Origin: Bacillota bacterium
Lineage (GTDB): Bacteria > Bacillota > Clostridia > Saccharofermentanales > Fastidiosipilaceae
Direction: 5' to 3'
Assembly: GCA_023420115.1 (NCBI GenBank)
Contig: JAEZWR010000049.1
Coordinates: 1 to 38,106, forward strand
DNA length: 38,106 nt
The notes under the pieces are model-generated. The model did no database searches. It saw nothing but the letters and a program-made list of their open reading frames with translations, and was not told the DNA's origin. The translations under genes were made by a program, and so were the position numbers. Every line of letters begins with the position of its first letter. Within the stretch, counting starts at the first letter, position 1. Shown here piece by piece: positions 1 through 8,161 of the stretch.

Positions 1-1
1 C

Positions 2-88
2 CTATTGCTTCCTGTCTAGCCATTTGCAAATATAATAGGCGATTATATTTGCCGTAACAGAAAGTATAAGAGTGTACAAAATTTCCAA
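2..88 (-). CDS. 28-residue single-pass membrane micro-protein
   Basis: This short ORF is seen only by reading the minus strand: a TTG start at 88-86 and a TAG stop at 4-2. It is preceded by a near-perfect ribosome binding site (TTAGGAGGTGAT, about 94-105) about 8 bases upstream. The product begins MEILYTLILSVTANIIAYYI and ends CKWLDRKQ: a hydrophobic helix of about 18 residues followed by a short, positively charged Lys-Trp-Leu-Asp-Arg tail. That shape resembles the very small hydrophobic ORFs scattered through Clostridia genomes and type I toxin peptides, but I do not recognise a named family. A TATAAT on the opposite strand (31-36) could start an antisense RNA, but no good -35 goes with it. 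That this is a real gene is likely; a toxin role is inference. Confidence 0.6.
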   Translation of the reverse strand: MEILYTLILSVTANIIAYYICKWLDRKQ

Positions 89-628
89 AGCAATCACCTC
101 CTAACTTTGCCAGTATAGGAGACGGCAACGACATAATTTAATTGAATGAAATTCCTTTAAATGAAAAAATTTATAACCCAAATTTGAATAGAGAACTTAT
201 TTTTGTGGAACACTTTACTGTTGTTGATTGATAATGAATTCTTGTGTAAAAAAAGTATTAAAGATGAGAAAAAAGTTTGTTTATGCAAACAAATATAATT
301 AAAAGTAATAGTTTTTACTTAGGAAGAAAAACAGTGTCAAAAATATTATATTTCTATCAATATATCTTTAGATAATTAAATAACAAGATATATTTCTAGA
401 TCGTTTAGCTAAATAATTAGATATTAGATATCTAAGTTAGTTTATTGGTGTTTTTTAGTGCAATTTTAATTGATAGCTTGTGAATGAAATTTAGTACGTT
501 AACAAATTATTCATAAGCATATAGCCTGCTTTGGACTAAATTTGTGTATAATATTCAAGCAATTTGTTGCTGATCCATATAAACTGTTATAAAGTATTCG
601 CTCCTTGATGACAAGATTACGATACTAC
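89..628. other. Gene-poor AT-rich intergenic stretch
   Basis: This 540-base stretch holds no convincing ORF. A 5-bp inverted repeat (TTGCC 107-111 with GGCAA 124-128) sits just upstream of the ribosome binding site of the micro-protein. A perfect 12-base palindrome TTAGATATCTAA is at 424-435. Possible tRNA promoters are TTGTTG (564-569) with TATAAA (588-593), or the TATAAT at 547-552, but neither is strong. I see nothing else. Confidence 0.5.
564..593 (+). promoter_or_regulatory. Candidate promoter of tRNA-Thr
   Basis: TTGTTG and TATAAA are separated by 18 bases and end about 35 bases before the tRNA. The upstream TATAAT at 547-552 is an alternative with a better -10 but no good -35. Confidence 0.35.
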
Positions 629-701
629 GCCACTTTAGCTCAGTCGGTAGAGCGCATCCATGGTAAGGATGAGGTCGCCGGTTCGATCCCGGCAAGTGGC
701 T
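629..701 (+). tRNA. tRNA-Thr (anticodon GGT)
   Basis: A full cloverleaf can be folded by eye. The acceptor stem is GCCACTT with AAGTGGC, and the D arm is GCTC/GAGC. The anticodon stem is CATCC/GGATG around the loop ATGGTAA, giving anticodon GGT, which reads ACC and ACT threonine codons. The T arm is GCCGG/CCGGC around TTCGATC. CCA is not encoded. A run of seven T from 701 follows directly and probably ends transcription. It is a single tRNA gene with no neighbours in a cluster. Confidence 0.96.
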
Positions 702-954
702 TTTTTTATACACAAATCTCTCCAATATCAAATATATCATGTATTGCTTATTAAGCAGTTCTCTAAATCAACCACTTCCATTTATCCTTAATTTCATATC
801 ATTCCATAATCATTTAAAAATATATTATTCATAGAGAATAGAGACGTATGCGTCTTTGAATACGACATAAGTAAACATATTAAAATAATTGTCTTGTTAA
901 GTTACAGTCAATAGACAAAATGTATAAAATTTTGAAGAAAAAACCTTGTTTTGT

Positions 955-983
955 TTGATAAGTTGTAGATGCTTCTATATAAT
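955..983 (+). promoter_or_regulatory. Promoter of the first sugar importer
   Basis: TTGATA (955-960) and TATAAT (978-983) are separated by exactly 17 bases, close to the sigma-A consensus. Transcription would begin near 990, giving a leader of about 40 bases. Confidence 0.8.
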
Positions 984-1001
984 AAACTCAAATAAGTGAT
1001 T

Positions 1002-1019
1002 TCGGGTAGTTATACCCGA
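1002..1019 (+). promoter_or_regulatory. Stem-loop overlapping the ribosome binding site of the first binding protein
   Basis: TCGGGTA (1002-1008) pairs perfectly with TACCCGA (1013-1019) across a GTTA loop. The right arm runs into GAGGAGGT (1018-1025), the ribosome binding site. The helix lies within the predicted 5' leader, so it could stabilise the mRNA, modulate initiation, or be a protein site in DNA. Confidence 0.5.
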
Positions 1020-1029
1020 GGAGGTATGT

Positions 1030-2328
1030 ATGAAGCTTAAACAATTTATTACAACTACACTTGTGACAGCTATGACACTAGCTCCATTAGGTTTCTTGGC
1101 ACATAAGCAAGATATTCAAGCTAGTGAAAAAACTAAGGTCACTTTTTGGCATGGCTGGGCCGGCGATGAGGCTAAAAAATTAGCAAAAATCATTGATGAA
1201 TTTAATACCAGCCAAGATGAAATAGAAGTCGATGTTTTAGATTCTCAATCCAGAGATGCTATTTTAACGGCTTTGACGGGAACAGATGGTCCAGACTTGG
1301 TATACAATATGGACTATATGGCTAACCAATGGGGTCATGCAGGATTACTACGTCCATTGGATGATTTAATTGAATCATCAGGTATTGATCTTAAGAATAC
1401 AGTTCAATCAGAATTAGAAATTGTAAAAATTGATGATGAGCATTATGGCATTCCTTATACAATGGATGTTTTTAAACTCTTCTATAACAAGAAAATTTTA
1501 GATGAATTTGGTTTCGAAGCTCCCAAAACATTGGAAGAAATGCTCGAGCAATCTAAAGAAATTGCTAAATTGAATGGCGATAAATATGAGAGATTGGGAT
1601 ATGTGCCAGATTTTCCATGGATTGAATCTACATTGATCGCACATAAGTTTGGTGCTGAATTATGGGATCCAGATAAAAAAGAATTAATGTTCCCATCAGA
1701 ACAATGGACAAAGGCTTTGGAATATAAGAATAAATATTATTCTGATTTTGATTCCAAAAAGGTATTGACATTCAAATCAGGTTTCGGTGCTTATGATTCA
1801 CCGGAGAATCCATTCTTCCAAGGAAAGGTAGCATTCGCAATTGAGGGTGAATGGTATCCAACCTTTATCAAGGAATATGCTCCTAAGGATTTTGAGTGGG
1901 GTTCAGTTGCTATTCCAGCAAGCGAGACTTATCCAGAGGGAAGCAAGAAAGAAGAGATTTCTGCAGGTATGTTGATGATCAATACTAAGAGTAAAGTCGC
2001 AGAGGCTGCTTTTAAATTTATTTCTTGGTTAAAAGAAGATCAGCATTACTTGGATTTCTGTATTGCTAAAGGCTCACTCCCCACAACCTATTCTGCTATG
2101 AAGTCTGATCGTATTGAAAAAGAGGCGCCTGATCTCAAGCCATTCGTTGATGTTGTATTAGAGGCAGAGCCACAAAGTGGTCCAGCAGTTAGCTTCTTCA
2201 GTGAAATGATTAGACAATTAAAGGCGGCAGAAGAGAAAGTGTATTCGGGTGAATTAGAACCAAACGATGCATATCAAGAGGCTGCTGATAATTTAGAGGA
2301 CAGCGTACAAGAAGAAAGAGATAGATAA
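1030..2328 (+). CDS. Extracellular sugar-binding protein, ABC importer (CUT1)
   Basis: This 432-residue protein is a family 1 extracellular solute-binding protein. It should capture a sugar or oligosaccharide outside the membrane and deliver it to the permeases encoded next. Residues 1-32 are a signal peptide with a basic start and a hydrophobic core, probably cut near IQA-SEK. The mature start TKVTFWHGWAGDEAKKL is the usual first strand and helix of the family. There is no lipobox cysteine, so this looks soluble or retained by an uncleaved signal, which is odd for a Gram-positive cell. The ATG at 1030 has GAGGAGGT ahead of it. The substrate cannot be told from sequence alone; many acidic and aromatic residues fit a carbohydrate ligand. 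Confidence 0.9.
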   Translation: MKLKQFITTTLVTAMTLAPLGFLAHKQDIQASEKTKVTFWHGWAGDEAKKLAKIIDEFNTSQDEIEVDVLDSQSRDAILTALTGTDGPDLVYNMDYMANQWGHAGLLRPLDDLIESSGIDLKNTVQSELEIVKIDDEHYGIPYTMDVFKLFYNKKILDEFGFEAPKTLEEMLEQSKEIAKLNGDKYERLGYVPDFPWIESTLIAHKFGAELWDPDKKELMFPSEQWTKALEYKNKYYSDFDSKKVLTFKSGFGAYDSPENPFFQGKVAFAIEGEWYPTFIKEYAPKDFEWGSVAIPASETYPEGSKKEEISAGMLMINTKSKVAEAAFKFISWLKEDQHYLDFCIAKGSLPTTYSAMKSDRIEKEAPDLKPFVDVVLEAEPQSGPAVSFFSEMIRQLKAAEEKVYSGELEPNDAYQEAADNLEDSVQEERDR

Positions 2329-2402
2329 GATATTTGTGTGTCTGTAGAAGATTTATACATTTATTGAAATTGTTTTATATTTATTAGATTGTATTTTTTA
2401 AG

Positions 2403-2451
2403 GTAGGTGGAGTTCTCGAGGTCGTATTATTGATTGGAATACTCTACCTAC
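2403..2451 (+). terminator. Intra-operon stem-loop, partial terminator
   Basis: GTAGGTGGAGT (2403-2413) pairs with ACTCTACCTAC (2441-2451) over 11 base pairs, one of them a G-U that pairs only in the sense RNA. TTGTATTTTTTC follows. It lies between the binding-protein gene and the first permease gene and should lower permease expression or protect the upstream message. Confidence 0.7.
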
Positions 2452-2491
2452 TTGTATTTTTTCAAGCAAGATTAATTAGAGGTATTAACAT

Positions 2492-3457
2492 ATGTCTATT
2501 AATTCCGAAACTGTTAATGCAGATAATAAGAAACTATCAAAGGTTAAATCTTGGAATCCTAACAAATCACAACACCGTTTGGCTTTTCTTTTTCTTTGTC
2601 CTTGGATTCTGGGTTTCCTACTTCTGAATATATATCCGATTGTTTCATCATTTTATTTTAGTTTTACGAAATATAATTTGGTCAAAAAAGCTCAATTTAT
2701 CGGATTAAAAAACTTTATTAAGATTTTTTCACGCGATAAGAGTTTTTTGCAATCTCTGCATAACTCTTTGTATTTATTATTTGTTGGTGTGACTATCCAA
2801 TTGGCGTTTTCTATTTTGTGTGCTGTTCTTCTTAATCAACGAATGAAAGCACGAGGCTTTTTCCGGACAGCATGGTATATTCCCACATTGGTTTCACCTG
2901 CGGCATCTGCATTGGTGTGGTTATGGTTACTTAATCCTGAATATGGCTTAGTTAACGCTTTTTTGCGTTTCTTGCATTTACCAGAGCCTTTGTGGTTGTT
3001 ATCTGAATATTGGTCAAAGCCAGCCATTATTCTAATGTCTATTTGGGCGGCAGGTACAACAATTATTGTTTACTTATCCGGCATTGGTGAAATACCAAAA
3101 GATTATTATGAGTCAATGGATTTGGACGGGGCGAATGCTTGGACAAAATTTAGGCATATAACGTGGCCAATGTTATCGGGGCTAACGCTTTTCCAAATTA
3201 TTAATGGCATTATTATGAGTTTTAACTCATTTACTCAAAGTTATATTATCGCGTCTGTTAATGTCAAAGCAGGTAGCAATATAGGTGGGTATAAGAATTC
3301 GCTTTTGTTTTATGCGGTTAATATTTATAACGAATCATTTAATAAATTGAATTTTGGCTATGCTTCGGCCTTGGCTGTTATTATGTTTATTATTGTATTA
3401 ACTGTCACACTGCTCTTATTCCGCGTGACCAGAAGGTGGGTGAATTATGATGAGTAA
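2492..3457 (+). CDS. ABC sugar importer permease, MalF/UgpA type
   Basis: This 321-residue inner-membrane permease has a polar N-terminal tail of about 28 residues and then about six hydrophobic segments, starting with LAFLFLCPWILGFLLLNIYP. It carries the EAA-type loop (YYESMDLDGANAWTKFRHITWP) through which these permeases contact the ATPase; the usual Glu-Ala-Ala is changed to Glu-Ser-Met. It would pair with the following permease to form the channel. AGAGG at 2478-2482 supports the ATG at 2492. It follows the binding-protein gene after a 163-base gap that holds the stem-loop, and overlaps the next gene by 11 bases. No ATP-binding subunit lies in this operon. Confidence 0.9.
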   Translation: MSINSETVNADNKKLSKVKSWNPNKSQHRLAFLFLCPWILGFLLLNIYPIVSSFYFSFTKYNLVKKAQFIGLKNFIKIFSRDKSFLQSLHNSLYLLFVGVTIQLAFSILCAVLLNQRMKARGFFRTAWYIPTLVSPAASALVWLWLLNPEYGLVNAFLRFLHLPEPLWLLSEYWSKPAIILMSIWAAGTTIIVYLSGIGEIPKDYYESMDLDGANAWTKFRHITWPMLSGLTLFQIINGIIMSFNSFTQSYIIASVNVKAGSNIGGYKNSLLFYAVNIYNESFNKLNFGYASALAVIMFIIVLTVTLLLFRVTRRWVNYDE

Positions 3458-4337
3458 AGAGCATAAACAGTTTGATGTTCAGAGTAAAGTCAATAGATTT
3501 AATAAAGATCGAAGTAAGAAGATCATCAAATTAATTTGGAAGTATTTGGTGCTGATAATAATTACAATCTTTTTCTTGCTACCTTTTGTTTGGATATTTT
3601 CAACTTCGCTGAAATTACCTCAACAGATTTTTGTTTATCCACCACAATGGATTCCTAATCCAATTAGTACGGATAATTACAAAGAGGCAGTCACAACTAT
3701 TCCTTTTCTCTTATATATTTGGAATACGATAAAATTAGCACTTTTGGCAATGTTGGGTAATGTGCTTGTATCACCAATGGTTGCTTATGCTTTTTCAAAG
3801 TTGAATTGGAAAGGTAGAGATAAAGTATTCATTTTAGTTCTAGCGACGATGATGCTACCATTTACTTTGACGATGATCCCACTTTATGCAACATGGTCTA
3901 AATTGAATTTAATTAATACCGTTGTTCCACTTGTAGCCCAAGATTTTTTAGGAAAAGCTTATTTTGTGTTTCTATTGCGGCAATTTTTCTTGAGAGTGCC
4001 TAATGAGTTAATTGAGGCGGGAAGAATTGACGGCGCAAGTGAAGCTCAAATTTTTTGGAAAATTGCTTATCCCTTGACTAAGCCAGCCTTAGTTACAGTA
4101 GGTATTTTTGCTTTTGTCTGGTCGTACACTGATTTTATGGGCCCTTTAATTTATTTGAAGAAGCCTGAGATGTGGACAATCTCACTCGGTTTGAGTCAAT
4201 TTACAAGTTCTGTTGGTGTTAACTGGCCTGCAATGATGGCTGTAGCGATGTTGTCCATTATTCCAATGGTTATTGTATTTGCTTTCTTGCAACGCTACTT
4301 TATGGAAGGTAGTACAAGCTCTGGAATTAAGGGATAA
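3447..4337 (+). CDS. ABC sugar importer permease, MalG/UgpE type
   Basis: This is the second permease of the first importer, 296 residues. A polar N-terminal tail of about 30 residues is followed by six hydrophobic segments, and the EAA loop is textbook (ELIEAGRIDGASEAQIFWKI). The C terminus YFMEGSTSSGIKG is the typical short MalG-like tail. Its start overlaps the end of the upstream permease, so the two are probably translationally coupled; ATG occurs at both 3447 and 3450. A weak AT-rich inverted repeat follows. This completes a binding protein-permease-permease set that lacks its ATPase. Confidence 0.9.
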   Translation: MMSKEHKQFDVQSKVNRFNKDRSKKIIKLIWKYLVLIIITIFFLLPFVWIFSTSLKLPQQIFVYPPQWIPNPISTDNYKEAVTTIPFLLYIWNTIKLALLAMLGNVLVSPMVAYAFSKLNWKGRDKVFILVLATMMLPFTLTMIPLYATWSKLNLINTVVPLVAQDFLGKAYFVFLLRQFFLRVPNELIEAGRIDGASEAQIFWKIAYPLTKPALVTVGIFAFVWSYTDFMGPLIYLKKPEMWTISLGLSQFTSSVGVNWPAMMAVAMLSIIPMVIVFAFLQRYFMEGSTSSGIKG

Positions 4338-4343
4338 AAATAA

Positions 4344-4372
4344 AAAAGAGAAAATAAAATTTTATATCTTTT
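4344..4372. terminator. Weak AT-rich inverted repeat after the importer
   Basis: AAAAGA (4344-4349) pairs with TCTTTT (4367-4372) around the palindrome ATAAAATTTTAT. It is placed to end the importer message but is weak, and it overlaps the end of the CnaB remnant. Confidence 0.3.
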
Positions 4373-4645
4373 GGGTGCTTTTAGCTCCTTTACGTAGTAT
4401 TGAGTGTTAACTGGGAGAGATTCTAGTCTCAAAATTCCGTAGGGGAGCTTTTAGCTCTGTTAGAGTATTTTCTGAGGTCATATTAGATACAGTGTAAACT
4501 CCATTTGCTTCGTCTACTGCCTTTACCTTTATGGGGGTGGATTCTGCAAAAGTTACGCCTGTTCTTAATTCAAAGATTACTTCATCGTCTATTATGCGTT
4601 GTGTATCTTCGTCTATTTTATAAACTCTAATTCCAGCAGACCTGT
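4364..4645 (-). pseudogene. Decayed fragment of a CnaB-domain adhesin gene
   Basis: The segment 4406-4645 is about nine-tenths identical by eye to 34922-35160, the 3' end of the adhesin gene at 34919. The first 35 bases of the match are identical. On the minus strand it reads AGIRVYKIDEDTQRIIDDEV and onward, like the last CnaB domain of that protein, with no start codon. One extra base relative to the other copy, around 4440-4470, shifts the frame. Reading beyond the match in the frame of the intact copy gives LPVN-TQYYVKELKAPKRY, a classic CnaB E-box that the intact gene lacks. It lies between the malG-like permease and the sensor kinase, unrelated neighbours. I read it as the relic of a longer adhesin gene. 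Confidence 0.85.
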
Positions 4646-4690
4646 ATATTAATGGAAAAGACCTGATGTTAATTTTGGGGGGAGAATTTC

Positions 4691-6496
4691 CTAAAGTTGA
4701 AATGGAAGCTTCAAAGTTATTTTTGTTCCATCTGTCTTTGAACTGAATATTGTGATTCCATAATTTTCACCATAATGTAAACGAATACGATTTTGTACAT
4801 TCATTAAGCCGATATGAGTTTTGATTTCATCAGTTCTAAGCTCAATTTGAGACAAACTATCTTGTATTTTTTTTAGTTTATTTTCATCAATTCCAATTCC
4901 ATCATCATAAATACTAATTAAGAGATCATCGCCATCTTTTCTTGCTCCAATATATAAATTCCCGAGTGTGGATTTAGGCTCTAAACCGTGATAAACAGCA
5001 TTTTCTACAAGTGGCTGAAGAAGGAGTTTCATCACTTTAGCATTTTTTACATTTTCTCTTATGCTTAAAATGATATTTATTTTATCTGGGAATCTAAGTT
5101 TCTGAATAGTTAGATAGGCCTTTGTTATTTCAAGCTCTTCCTCTAATGTTGCACAGTCATCACCCTGAATACTATAACGAAAAAGCTTCGCGAGTGAACC
5201 AGAAGCATCTGCAATCTCACTAAAAGTTCTTTCTTCTGCCATTGATTTAATGACCTCTAACGTATTGTATAAGAAATGAGGATTTATTTGACTTCTTAGA
5301 TAGTCCAATTCAGCCTGCTTCCTACCTAACTTGTGTTCATATAGAGTGACAGTGGCTTCCTGCAATTTATTCGTAAGCCTAGTCTGTTCATTGAGGAGTG
5401 AATTCAGAGAATTTTCTAGTTGCAAAACCTCCTCGCAGGCTTTTATTTTATACCTCTCTTCACTGTTAATTATAGGATTCAAGTCTAATGCCATTTCTTC
5501 AGAAATATGTGATTTATATTTCAATTCATCTAAGCGTTCAGATAGCTTGCTTATTGGTTTGATGATATTTTTTAAAATGATACTCATAAGTAAGATGATT
5601 GCTATAAGTGTGATAATTGAGCAAATTACAAGAATAAGAATAAAAGGGAGCATTTCATTTTTTAATGAATGTTTATTTATTACAGTCGTGACAATTAAAT
5701 CAGTAGGGAGTATAGTTTCTTGGTTAATTAAAAAATCTCTTGATTCATATATATTAAGCTTTTCGTTGTAAGTTGCTTGACTTAATTGTTCGAGAATTAA
5801 TTCATATTGTTTGCTGCTGAAATTAAATAGATAAGTTGCTTCATTTTTATCTTTTATATAAAAAAAGGATGGTCTATTATCTGTTAAAGGAAGCTGTAGA
5901 GAGGATTTAGATAAATCTATAGATAGGAAGATTGCCCCAAGCTCCTTGCCATATAAATTATTATCGTGCATACCACGAACGATGTGAGCAAAAATAAGTC
6001 TCGTTTCAGAACTTTTATTTCTTGCTATTAAACTTGATTTTTTTAATCCAAAGCATACCGTTGAATTACTACCTAATAATTCATGATAAAAATCCTGAAG
6101 TTCACTTTTGCTAAAGAAATCAGACCATGCAAGCTCGTCGCTGACTATTGCAATCTCTGCAATAGCTTCGTTCATAAATCTATAGGACGAAAAATGACTT
6201 TGAAGTTCATTTAGATATCGTTGAGTTTTGGATGTGTAAGGTTTCGCTAAAATATTTTCTATATTTTTTTCAAAGAGCAGATTGTTAAATACTGCATTGA
6301 CTCGACTCAACATATGTTCTATTTCTGACTTAAATTTTTGTGCACTATTTAATGTATATGTGGTAGCATTTTTATTGCTTATTTTATCCAGAGTAATGAA
6401 TGATAGTGCAACAAAAATTGCAACAAGCGACAATAAGCCTATCAAGACTAACCTAAACTGTTTAATTACTTTTTTCTCAAAAAAATAAGATAACAT
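4691..6496 (-). CDS. Sensor histidine kinase, YesM/LytS-like
   Basis: This membrane kinase of about 601 residues has a first membrane segment near residues 15-35, an external sensing region to about 280, and a second membrane segment near 281-310. A HAMP-like and coiled-coil stretch follows, then the His_kinase domain with the phospho-acceptor His407 in QINPHFLYN. The ATPase domain has the N box LVENAVYHGL (about 496-505) and DDGIGI. This layout is that of YesM-type kinases, which sense extracellular carbohydrate or cell-wall signals and phosphorylate AraC-type YesN regulators. I prefer the ATG at 6496 over GTG at 6505 because the AGGTG ribosome site overlaps that GTG. No response regulator is adjacent; the YesN-like gene at 15196 is the best candidate partner. 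Confidence 0.9.
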   Translation of the reverse strand: MLSYFFEKKVIKQFRLVLIGLLSLVAIFVALSFITLDKISNKNATTYTLNSAQKFKSEIEHMLSRVNAVFNNLLFEKNIENILAKPYTSKTQRYLNELQSHFSSYRFMNEAIAEIAIVSDELAWSDFFSKSELQDFYHELLGSNSTVCFGLKKSSLIARNKSSETRLIFAHIVRGMHDNNLYGKELGAIFLSIDLSKSSLQLPLTDNRPSFFYIKDKNEATYLFNFSSKQYELILEQLSQATYNEKLNIYESRDFLINQETILPTDLIVTTVINKHSLKNEMLPFILILVICSIITLIAIILLMSIILKNIIKPISKLSERLDELKYKSHISEEMALDLNPIINSEERYKIKACEEVLQLENSLNSLLNEQTRLTNKLQEATVTLYEHKLGRKQAELDYLRSQINPHFLYNTLEVIKSMAEERTFSEIADASGSLAKLFRYSIQGDDCATLEEELEITKAYLTIQKLRFPDKINIILSIRENVKNAKVMKLLLQPLVENAVYHGLEPKSTLGNLYIGARKDGDDLLISIYDDGIGIDENKLKKIQDSLSQIELRTDEIKTHIGLMNVQNRIRLHYGENYGITIFSSKTDGTKITLKLPFQL

Positions 6497-6536
6497 TATG
6501 TGCACCTAAATTAATGCTTTGATCATATTTAGTATT

Positions 6537-6565
6537 AGTATAACAAGCTTCTTATAAATTTTGAA
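6537..6565 (-). promoter_or_regulatory. Promoter of the YesM-type kinase
   Basis: On the minus strand TTCAAA (6565-6560) and TATACT (6542-6537) are 17 bases apart. The -10 is preceded by TGT, giving an extended -10. It lies about 40 bases before the start codon. Confidence 0.6.
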
Positions 6566-6631
6566 AATACTATTAGTCAAAAGCATTCCATGTAATTTTG
6601 TTCCAATTCCACTATCATAATAGCTAAAAAT

Positions 6632-6690
6632 AAAATCCTCGCTAAAACTCCGTGTATTAGAAGTAGGGAGATAGGCGAGGACTTTTAATT
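6632..6690 (-). terminator. Terminator of the tryptophanase-transporter operon
   Basis: TCCTCGC (6636-6642) pairs with GCGAGGA (6675-6681), with an inner CTCC/GGAG pairing (6648-6651 and 6667-6670). On the minus strand the helix is followed by TTTTATTTTTAG. It separates this operon from the kinase gene. Confidence 0.65.
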
Positions 6691-6746
6691 TTTATAAATA
6701 TTTTACTTAGCAAAGCCTAAATAATCAGCCAAGTATGAGATAACTT

Positions 6747-8087
6747 TTAGCCAATTCCACCCAATATTGCTCCAGCTATTAATGCCAGTAAACATAACGC
6801 ACAATAAATATATTTTGTCAGTGGGTAGAACCAAGGACCTAGAGGTTTACTTCGACCTTCATTAACTGCATCCATAACAAACTTCTTTCCTGCTATCCAA
6901 CAGAAGAAAATTGCTGCCAGCAAGGCTCCTAGTGGACAAATGTAGATTGAAACAACATCCATCCATTCAGAGGTAATGGTTTGAATTAAGATCGCAACTA
7001 CGCCGCCTGTTGCCAGAGTTATGAGTGTTGCAGGAACTCGTCCTAATTTGAAATTTTCTTGTAAGGTAGCAACCGGGGCTTCGTAAAGATTAATTATTGA
7101 GCTAAGACCAGCAAAAAGAACACAGACGTAGAAAATAATTCCAACTATTAGACCTCCTGGCATAGAATTTAAAACATTAACCAGATAAATGAACATTAAG
7201 CCAGGTCCTCCAGTTGATAATTCGGCACCACCAACAGCCATAGCCGGCAGTATTACAAAAGCTGCTAGCAAGGCTGCGAGTGTATCAAAAAAAGCAACAT
7301 TTCTGGCAGAGTTAGGTAGATCTTCTGTTTTGGGGAGATATGAGCCATAAATTACTGAACCATTTCCTGCTATAGATAGTGAGAAAAAGGCTTGCCCAAA
7401 GGCGAATATCCAAACTTGTGGATTCATAAGACCTTTTGGATTAAGTGTGAATATATAGGCGTACCCATGTGAGGAAGCTGAAAGTGATGCAATATAAATT
7501 GCTAAGCCTAGCATAAGGAAGAATAGCAAGGGCATCATAACTTTATTGGCGATTTCAATTCCCTTTGAAACACCCAAAGACATAATAATCATAGCTGCTA
7601 TAATTGCGACGATAATCCAAGGATAATTTTGAGTAGCAGTGTCGCCAAAATTTTTGCCAATGATGTCCATATCATTACCCATGCGATAGATTCCACCAGT
7701 AAAGGCTAAATATGTATATTTGAATATCCAGCCCATAACGACTGTGTAACCTATAGAAAGTGCCATTGCTCCTAAAATAGGCAAAGAGCCAGCTAAACGA
7801 CCTATATTCTTCTTGCCGAAGCGTAATTCGCTACAAGTTCCAAAGGCGTCAATAGGACCCGAGCGAGTTGAGCGGCCGAGAGCAAATTCATTGATGACAC
7901 CACTAGCGCCGATGAGGAGAATACAAATAAAATAGGGAATAAGAAATGTCAAACCACCCCATTTAGAAACCATAATAGGGAAGCGCCAAAGATTTCCCAT
8001 ACCTACAGCAGATCCAATACAGGCTAAGATGAAGCCCCACTTACTGCTAAATCCATCACGTTGTTTAAGTTTGAGTTCTTCTTTCAT
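6747..8087 (-). CDS. Sodium-dependent amino-acid transporter, NSS family, probably for tryptophan
   Basis: This 446-residue polytopic membrane protein belongs to the neurotransmitter:sodium symporter family (LeuT, MhsT, TnaT). The signature GSAVGMGNLWRFP near residues 25-37 is the unwound first-helix sodium and substrate site. About eleven hydrophobic segments follow, as in the bacterial eleven-helix subgroup. It lies 74 bases downstream of the tryptophanase gene on the same strand. That pairing, as with the TnaT transporter of Symbiobacterium, makes tryptophan the likely substrate, taken up with sodium. An intercistronic stem-loop sits in the gap, and AGGAGTTATAT precedes the ATG. Tryptophan is inferred from context; tyrosine or another aromatic amino acid is possible. 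Confidence 0.88.
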   Translation of the reverse strand: MKEELKLKQRDGFSSKWGFILACIGSAVGMGNLWRFPIMVSKWGGLTFLIPYFICILLIGASGVINEFALGRSTRSGPIDAFGTCSELRFGKKNIGRLAGSLPILGAMALSIGYTVVMGWIFKYTYLAFTGGIYRMGNDMDIIGKNFGDTATQNYPWIIVAIIAAMIIMSLGVSKGIEIANKVMMPLLFFLMLGLAIYIASLSASSHGYAYIFTLNPKGLMNPQVWIFAFGQAFFSLSIAGNGSVIYGSYLPKTEDLPNSARNVAFFDTLAALLAAFVILPAMAVGGAELSTGGPGLMFIYLVNVLNSMPGGLIVGIIFYVCVLFAGLSSIINLYEAPVATLQENFKLGRVPATLITLATGGVVAILIQTITSEWMDVVSIYICPLGALLAAIFFCWIAGKKFVMDAVNEGRSKPLGPWFYPLTKYIYCALCLLALIAGAILGGIG

Positions 8088-8110
8088 ATATAACTCCTTT
8101 ACTTAATAGA

Positions 8111-8137
8111 GACGCTCCCACTTAAAGTGAGAGCGTC
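8111..8137 (-). promoter_or_regulatory. Intercistronic stem-loop between tryptophanase and transporter genes
   Basis: GACGCTCCCACTT (8111-8123) is nearly the reverse complement of 8125-8137. The one odd pair is a G-U in the minus-strand RNA, so the helix is up to 12-13 bp with a tiny loop. No strong U-run follows, so message stabilisation or partial termination is more likely than full termination. Confidence 0.6.
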
Positions 8138-8161
8138 GAATGGCATAGATGATTAATTTAT

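Larger units (their letters stand above)
702..1029. other. Intergenic region upstream of the first importer
   Basis: This holds the T-run after the tRNA, a short inverted repeat AGACG-TATG-CGTCT (842-855) that could be an operator, and the importer promoter described separately. I see no ORF with a ribosome binding site. Confidence 0.5.

Noticed and set aside
424..435. 12-base palindrome TTAGATATCTAA in the left intergenic region
   Set aside because: It lies in very AT-rich DNA, far from any recognised promoter, where such palindromes are common.
1018..1018. CRISPR arrays, insertion sequences and prophage genes anywhere in the window
   Set aside because: No regularly spaced repeats, transposase, integrase or phage structural genes were seen; the only long repeat is the CnaB segment.
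2430..2627. 65-codon plus-strand ORF overlapping the first permease start
   Set aside because: It is a shadow frame over the stem-loop and permease gene with no ribosome site of its own.
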